Made by a program: the position numbers and the translations under genes. Shown piece after piece: positions 7,201-9,638 of a stretch of DNA of 9,638 nucleotides. The notes below the pieces were generated by a model. That model made no database searches, was not told the DNA's origin, and worked only from the letters and a program-made list of their open reading frames with translations. Position 1 is the stretch's first letter; each line of letters begins with the position of its first letter. The stretch is from an uncultured Eubacteriales bacterium (lineage in GTDB: Bacteria; Bacillota; Clostridia; Oscillospirales; Acutalibacteraceae), in the NCBI GenBank assembly GCA_900321665.1, contig ONWY01000028.1, positions 1 to 9,638 of the forward strand, given 5' to 3'.

Positions 7201-7380
7201 GCTTATGTCATCAACACGATTGATATTAACGCGGGCGACTCCCATTCCGACGGCTCCTCTATCCGCCGCGCCGCGGTAGATAATAATGTGACAATGTTTA
7301 CCTCGCTCGATACTGTCGGCGTACTGCTCGATGTATTGGAAGAAATCACACTCGGCATTTCCACGATTGATGCAGATTAA
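4195..7380 (+). CDS. carB: Carbamoyl-phosphate synthase large subunit
   Basis: CarB makes carbamoyl phosphate from bicarbonate, two ATP and ammonia delivered by CarA. The 1061-residue protein shows the family's internal duplication. The first half opens with MVIGSGPIVIGQ (11-22), has LGGTGGG (174-180) and EVNPR (298-302). The second half repeats this with IIVLGSGPIRIGQG from 551, LGGRAM from 709 and EVNPRSSRT from 830. The oligomerisation region lies between the halves. A C-terminal MGS-like allosteric domain (about 935-1061; TGGTAK at 965-970) is where UMP, IMP or ornithine act in characterised enzymes. The ligand here cannot be told from sequence. The ATG at 4195 overlaps the carA stop (ATGCCTAA) and is preceded by GAGGAGG. 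Length and motifs look complete. A 50-bp gap separates it from pyrK. Confidence 0.98.
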   Translation: MPKREDIHKIMVIGSGPIVIGQAAEFDYSGTQACLALREEGYEVVLINSNPATIMTDTDIADKVYMEPLTLEYVARIIRHERPDAILPSLGGQTGLNLAVQLAKKGVLQECDVEILGTSFEAIERAEDRELFKDLCESLGEPVLPSEIANNMEEGLKAAEAIGYPVVLRPAFTLGGTGGGFADNEQECTELLKNALALSPVHQVLVEKSIKGYKEIEYEVMRDANDTAITICNMENIDPVGVHTGDSVVVAPSQTLTNKEYHMLRDSALRIIRALQIEGGCNVQFALDPHSFSYYLIEVNPRVSRSSALASKASGYPIARVSAKISVGMRLDEIQIANTPASFEPTLDYVVSKIARFPFDKFADANNTLNTQMKATGEVMAIGRTMEESLLKAIRSLETGVCHLYDKKFDEYTAEALLEYIRTGTDDRLFAIAQLIRLGVDLLHIYNATKIDMFFLDKFKNIVDFEAVLRENKNDLAVLQDAKRLGISDKYIGSCWGLSEAEVFALRKANAIFPVYKMIDTCASEFDSYVPYFYSSYEQENESIVSDKKKIIVLGSGPIRIGQGVEFDYSTVHAIWSIREAGYEAIIINNNPETVSTDYTTSDKLYFEPLTVEDVMNIIELEKPLGIVVSLGGQTAINLAPPLDALGVPIIGTDVAAIDRAENRDSFEKVMEALGIPQPKGQAVTDIEEGVKVAESIGYPVLVRPSFVLGGRAMQIVASEESLRHYLQTAVEINTEQPVLVDKYIMGRELEVDAICDGEDVFIPGIMEHVERTGVHSGDSISVYPTFSVSQEVKDKIIDYTVRLGKAIGIIGLYNIQFIADDKDDVYVIEVNPRSSRTVPFLSKATSFPMAHIATRVILGHSLKEQGYTEVYPKEKQRWYVKAPAFSFSKLKGMDTYLSPEMKSTGEAIGYDRSLTRALYKAIQASGMNVANYGTVLATIADADKPKALPLIRRFYNLGFNIEATGGTAKYLKEHGIRTRVRRKLTADGSDEILQALRQGHIAYVINTIDINAGDSHSDGSSIRRAAVDNNVTMFTSLDTVGVLLDVLEEITLGISTIDAD

Positions 7381-7430
7381 AATGCGCTCTCGTGCAAAGA
7401 TTCAGCCCGACTGACGGAGGAAAGGTGCCT

Positions 7431-8147
7431 ATGTACAAAATACTTGAAAACAAAAAAATCGCAGCGGATGTTTACCGCATGGTGCTGGCAGGCGACACTG
7501 CAAGGCTGACGCGCCCGGGGCAGTTTGTCAACATCCGGCTTGACGGCTTTTTTCTGCGCCGCCCGATTTCCGTTTGCGATTATGATGAGAAAACGTTAAC
7601 GCTGATTTATAAAGTTGTGGGCGAGGGGACCGCCAAGATGGCTGCATTACCGACCGGCGCGGAGCTGGATATTTTAACCGGGCTCGGTAACGGCTATGAT
7701 ATCTCCAAAAGCCGCAAGCCGCTGGTTATCGGCGGCGGTGTCGGCGTGCCGCCTCTCTATCACCTTGCTAAAGCGCTGCTTGCCGCAGGGCAGCAGCCGA
7801 CCGTGATACTCGGCTTTAATTCGGCGGATGATGTTTTTTATGAGCAGGAGTTTAAAGCCCTCGGCTGCACGGTCTATGTTACCACAGCCGACGGCTCCTA
7901 CGGCATAAAAGGCTTTGTGACGGATGCGATGCAGGGGATAGATTACGATTACTTTTACACCTGCGGGCCGATGCCGATGTTTCGCGCGATTGAAAAGATA
8001 GTGAAAACAAGCGGTCAATATTCCTTTGAGGAGCGCATGGGCTGCGGCTTCGGCGCGTGCATGGGCTGCTCTTGTAAGACGAAGGAGGGCTACAAGCGCA
8101 TTTGTAAAGACGGTCCCGTTTTGGAAAGGGAGGAAATCGTATGGTAG
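7431..8147 (+). CDS. pyrK: Dihydroorotate dehydrogenase electron-transfer subunit (FAD, 2Fe-2S)
   Basis: PyrK passes electrons from PyrD's FMN through a 2Fe-2S cluster and FAD to NAD+, as part of the class 1B PyrD2-PyrK2 heterotetramer. The 238-residue protein has a ferredoxin-reductase-like FAD domain with RRPIS (43-47), and an NAD-binding domain with GGGVGVPPL (101-109) and CGPMPM (178-183). A C-terminal cluster motif has C205, C210, C213 and C225; C215 is an additional nearby cysteine. I chose the ATG at 7431 over the GTG at 7392 because GGAGG (7416-7420) precedes it at a workable distance and the protein then begins at the usual family start. It overlaps pyrD by 7 bp (ATGGTAG), which fits production in equal amounts with its partner. 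Confidence 0.95.
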   Translation: MYKILENKKIAADVYRMVLAGDTARLTRPGQFVNIRLDGFFLRRPISVCDYDEKTLTLIYKVVGEGTAKMAALPTGAELDILTGLGNGYDISKSRKPLVIGGGVGVPPLYHLAKALLAAGQQPTVILGFNSADDVFYEQEFKALGCTVYVTTADGSYGIKGFVTDAMQGIDYDYFYTCGPMPMFRAIEKIVKTSGQYSFEERMGCGFGACMGCSCKTKEGYKRICKDGPVLEREEIVW

Positions 8148-9049
8148 ATTTATCAGTCAATTTAGCCGGCTTGCCGCTCGATAACCCCGTGGTGCCCGCC
8201 TCGGGAACCTTCGGCTTCGGCAAGGAGTTTAAGGATTTTTACGATATTAATATTCTCGGTTCGTTCTCCTTTAAGGGAACCACAAAGGATGCCCGCTTCG
8301 GGAACCCCACACCGCGCATTGCGGAGTGTAAGGGTGGCATGATTAATGCCGTCGGGCTGCAAAATCCCGGGGTGCAGCATGTCATAGAGCACGAGCTGCC
8401 CGAAATGCAGGCGTATTTTCACAAGCCCGTGATAGCCAATGTATCGGGCTTTGCGGTGGAGGATTATGCCTATACCTGCGCGCTGTTGGATAAGCAAGAG
8501 CAGGTTGGCATTTTAGAGGTCAATGTTTCCTGCCCGAATGTTCACGGCGGGGGGATGTCCTTCGGCACCTCGCCCGCGGCTGCCGCGGAGGTGACGAGAG
8601 CCGTTAAAGCGGTGACGACCAAGCCCGTGTTTATCAAGCTTTCTCCGAATGTGACGGATATTGTCGCCATCGCGAAAGCTTGCGAGGATGCGGGGGCAGA
8701 TGGTATTTGCCTGATTAACACGCTGCTGGGCATGCGCATTGATATCAAAAGGCGCTGCCCTGTCATCGCCAATACCATGGGCGGTTTTTCGGGTGACGCG
8801 GTCTTTCCCTTGGCAGTGCGCATGGTCTACCAGGTAGCAAAGGCATGCCATATCCCCGTGATGGGGTGCGGCGGCGTTTCCACGGCGGCGGATGTGATAG
8901 AGATGATGATGGCGGGCGCCACGGCGGTGCAGGTAGGCGCGGCAAACCTTGTGAATCCTTATGCCTGCAAAGAAATCATAGAGGCGCTTCCCGCAGAGTG
9001 CGAGAAGCTCGGAATAGAAAAAATCAGCGATATAATAGGAGTGGTGTAA
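8141..9049 (+). CDS. pyrD: Dihydroorotate dehydrogenase, class 1B catalytic subunit
   Basis: This FMN flavoprotein oxidises dihydroorotate to orotate in the cytosol and, with PyrK, uses NAD+ as acceptor. The 302-residue TIM barrel has the class 1 signature: PASGTFGFG (19-27), GLQNPG (72-77), and NVSCPN with the catalytic base C131 (class 1 enzymes use cysteine, class 2 serine). It also has the substrate/FMN segment LINTLLGMR (191-199) and the phosphate-binding GCGGV (242-246). Class 1B rather than 1A is inferred from the adjacent pyrK. The ATG at 8141 overlaps the pyrK stop and follows GGGAGG (8128-8133) at 7 nt. The pyrF start lies 2 bp after its stop codon. Nothing appears truncated. Confidence 0.97.
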   Translation: MVDLSVNLAGLPLDNPVVPASGTFGFGKEFKDFYDINILGSFSFKGTTKDARFGNPTPRIAECKGGMINAVGLQNPGVQHVIEHELPEMQAYFHKPVIANVSGFAVEDYAYTCALLDKQEQVGILEVNVSCPNVHGGGMSFGTSPAAAAEVTRAVKAVTTKPVFIKLSPNVTDIVAIAKACEDAGADGICLINTLLGMRIDIKRRCPVIANTMGGFSGDAVFPLAVRMVYQVAKACHIPVMGCGGVSTAADVIEMMMAGATAVQVGAANLVNPYACKEIIEALPAECEKLGIEKISDIIGVV

Positions 9050-9051
9050 TC

Positions 9052-9638
9052 ATGGGAAAAGATGTAATTATTGCTTGCGATTTTGACAGCGCGGAAAAAA
9101 CCTTTGTCTTTCTTGACAAATTTACCGAGGAAAAGCCTTTTGTGAAAATCGGCATGGAGTTATTCTATGCGGAGGGTCCCGCGATTGTGAAGGAGATTAA
9201 GAGAAGGGGGCATAAAATTTTCCTCGATTTAAAGCTTCACGATATTCCGAATACCGTCAAAAAGAGCATGGCGGTATTGAGTCGGCTGGATGTGGATATG
9301 ACCAATCTCCACGCCGCAGGTACGATAGAAATGATGAAGGCGGCGCTCGAGGGATTAACGCGCGCCGACGGCACAAGACCGCTTTTGATTGCGGTCACAC
9401 AGCTCACCTCCACCGGCGAGGAGCGCATGCAAAAGGAACTGCTCATTCACGCTTCCATCAATGATACAATTGTAAAGTATGCCGAAAACGCGAAGGCGGC
9501 AGGGCTTGACGGTGTTGTCTGCTCGCCGCTTGAGGCAGGTATGGTGAAGGATGCCTGCGGCGCGGCATTTATGACCGTTACCCCGGGCGTGCGCTTTGCG
9601 GATGGCGAGGTCGGCGACCAGGTGCGCGTCACCGTCAT
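9052..9638 (+). CDS. pyrF: Orotidine 5'-phosphate decarboxylase (partial, N-terminal)
   Basis: PyrF decarboxylates OMP to UMP, the last step of the pathway. The frame starts at ATG 9052, after AGGAGTGG (9037-9044), and stays open to the right edge, giving 195 residues of a protein usually about 230-240 long. The N-terminus has IIACDFDS (6-13), a substrate aspartate motif, and KIGMELF (32-38). The catalytic tetrad segment DLKLHDIPNT supplies D59, K61 and D64, with K32 upstream. TQLTSTG (near 116-122) and TPGVR (near 177-181) contribute to phosphate binding. The start lies 2 bp after the pyrD stop, in line with one transcript. Only the C-terminal part is missing, because of the window edge. Confidence 0.95.
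   Translation, partial: MGKDVIIACDFDSAEKTFVFLDKFTEEKPFVKIGMELFYAEGPAIVKEIKRRGHKIFLDLKLHDIPNTVKKSMAVLSRLDVDMTNLHAAGTIEMMKAALEGLTRADGTRPLLIAVTQLTSTGEERMQKELLIHASINDTIVKYAENAKAAGLDGVVCSPLEAGMVKDACGAAFMTVTPGVRFADGEVGDQVRVTV

Noticed and set aside
7392..7430. GTG at 7392 as the pyrK start
   Set aside because: The added 13 residues are not typical of the family, and the GGAGG at 7416 lies inside this segment and serves the ATG at 7431.

Overview
The window looks like part of a chromosome from an anaerobic Bacillota (Firmicutes) member, probably a Clostridia or Negativicutes relative. This is inferred from strong GGAGG-type ribosome binding sites, a consensus sigma-A promoter, a pyrK-pyrD pair typical of Gram-positive class 1B dihydroorotate dehydrogenases, and an NHLM-type peptide exporter. 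The genus cannot be named from the sequence. All genes I can support lie on the + strand.

Region 1 (1-1598) looks like the end of a peptide-export locus. It opens with the C-terminal 346 residues of an ABC transporter permease/ATPase that most resembles the second exporter of NHLM (nitrile hydratase-like leader microcin) systems. About 250 bp without a clear gene follow, containing a possible promoter and several possible RNA stems. Next is a small gene for a 94-residue protein. Its N-terminus resembles a double-glycine leader and the rest carries a CxxC...CxxC zinc-ribbon-like module. Exporter plus leader-bearing small protein is the most unusual part of the window.

Region 2 (1599-1846) is non-coding. 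It holds a 20-bp perfect palindrome, a strong Rho-independent terminator that insulates the small gene, and a textbook promoter (TTGACA, 17-bp spacer, TATAAT) embedded in TTTGTGT repeats. The predicted transcript leader is only about 17-19 nt.

Region 3 (1847-9638, running off the right edge) is a compact de novo UMP biosynthesis operon: pyrC, carA, carB, pyrK, pyrD, pyrF. CarA and CarB make carbamoyl phosphate, PyrC closes the dihydroorotate ring, PyrD with PyrK oxidises dihydroorotate to orotate, and PyrF decarboxylates OMP to UMP. Aspartate carbamoyltransferase (pyrB), orotate phosphoribosyltransferase (pyrE) and pyrR are not in the window. Most junctions overlap or nearly touch, suggesting one translationally coupled transcript. 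The short leader leaves no room for a PyrR-type attenuator, so control probably acts at the promoter or at start-site choice.

The two intergenic regions are each under 300 bp. I see no tRNA, rRNA, CRISPR array, insertion sequence or integrase.
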